From: UBA4093 sp036676455
Lineage (GTDB): Bacteria; Cyanobacteriota; Sericytochromatia; S15B-MN24; UBA4093
Direction: 5' to 3'
Assembly (NCBI GenBank): GCA_036676455.1
Contig: JAKFCW010000021.1
Location: 93,612 to 157,611 of the forward strand
DNA: 64,000 bases
Under the pieces are notes generated by a model. That model had not been told where the DNA came from. It worked only from the letters and a program-made list of their open reading frames with translations, and did no database searches. Within the stretch, counting starts at the first letter, position 1. Each line of letters starts with the position of its first letter. The position numbers and the translations under genes were made by a program. Positions 63,884-64,000 of the stretch are shown here, piece after piece.

Positions 63884-64000
63884 CTAGAAGTTGATGACCT
63901 TCTGCATCGCCTCGACGACCCGCTCCGCGCTGGGCAGGTACTCGAGATCGAGCGTGTAGGGGAACGGGGTGTCCCAGCCGGTGACCCGGACCATGGGAGC
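63884..64000 (-). CDS. 2-oxoacid dehydrogenase E1 beta subunit (partial, C-terminus only)
   Basis: The last 38 codons and the stop are visible; the rest lies beyond the right edge. APMVRVTGWDTPFPYTLDLE and the end YLPSAERVVEAMQKVINF are typical of the beta chain of pyruvate or branched-chain dehydrogenase E1. The TAGGAGGAT at its end supplies the ribosome site of the E2 gene. Confidence 0.85.
   Translation of the reverse strand, partial: APMVRVTGWDTPFPYTLDLEYLPSAERVVEAMQKVINF

Overview
The window is a GC-rich (roughly 65%), gene-dense bacterial chromosome segment with one AT-rich island at about 42.1-45.2 kb. It suggests a diderm, respiring heterotroph: a predicted outer-membrane barrel ending in Phe, many lipobox lipoproteins, a clade II nitrous-oxide reductase cluster, a lipoylated 2-oxoacid dehydrogenase and the glyoxylate shunt. 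The phylum cannot be fixed from the sequence. Deep-branching groups such as non-photosynthetic Cyanobacteriota relatives are possible, but this is only a guess.

Left part (1-19.9 kb). A YgfZ/GcvT-like gene (cut by the window edge) follows the cysteine desulfurase iscS, which has a clear promoter and an IscR-like palindrome. Then come a non-coding stretch ending in a strong terminator, a LysM/NodB deacetylase, mnmG, a squalene/phytoene synthase divergent from a glycosyltransferase, a DUF1015-RlmI-like pair, a papain-fold protein with an EF-hand, a double-domain lipoprotein amidase, and aceB-aceA.

Carbon and signalling block (18.9-31.5 kb). A MetX-like hydrolase, a GntP permease and 3-hydroxybutyrate dehydrogenase form an operon. 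Its promoter region carries the same GTAACG-N5-GTAACG repeat as the aceB promoter, so both may be co-regulated for 3-hydroxybutyrate/C2 assimilation. A symporter-fused histidine kinase, a second orphan histidine kinase and two pirin genes around an apparently leaderless HxlR regulator follow.

Nitrous oxide respiration (31.7-38.7 kb). nosZ, a NosB-like membrane protein, nosD, nosF, nosL and nosY are tightly packed in one direction. A convergent lipoprotein cytochrome c is a likely electron donor.

Accessory island (40.1-44.5 kb). An IS1182-type element whose long inverted repeats contain outward terminators sits next to an AT-rich operon encoding a ThsB-like TIR protein, a caspase-like protease and a second TIR protein. 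This looks like a Thoeris-type (TIR-caspase, type IV-like) anti-phage module with an extra TIR gene, and it is the most interesting system here.

Envelope and central metabolism (44.5-64 kb). An exported AMMECR1 protein, a thioester alpha-2-macroglobulin and a VanW protein overlap in one operon. A membrane protein, a penicillin-binding transpeptidase and SpoIID form another. The right end holds lipB, lpdA and the E2 and E1-beta genes of a lipoylated dehydrogenase, interrupted by an unrecognised Lys-rich protein. A palindromic REP-like element recurs five times between genes.
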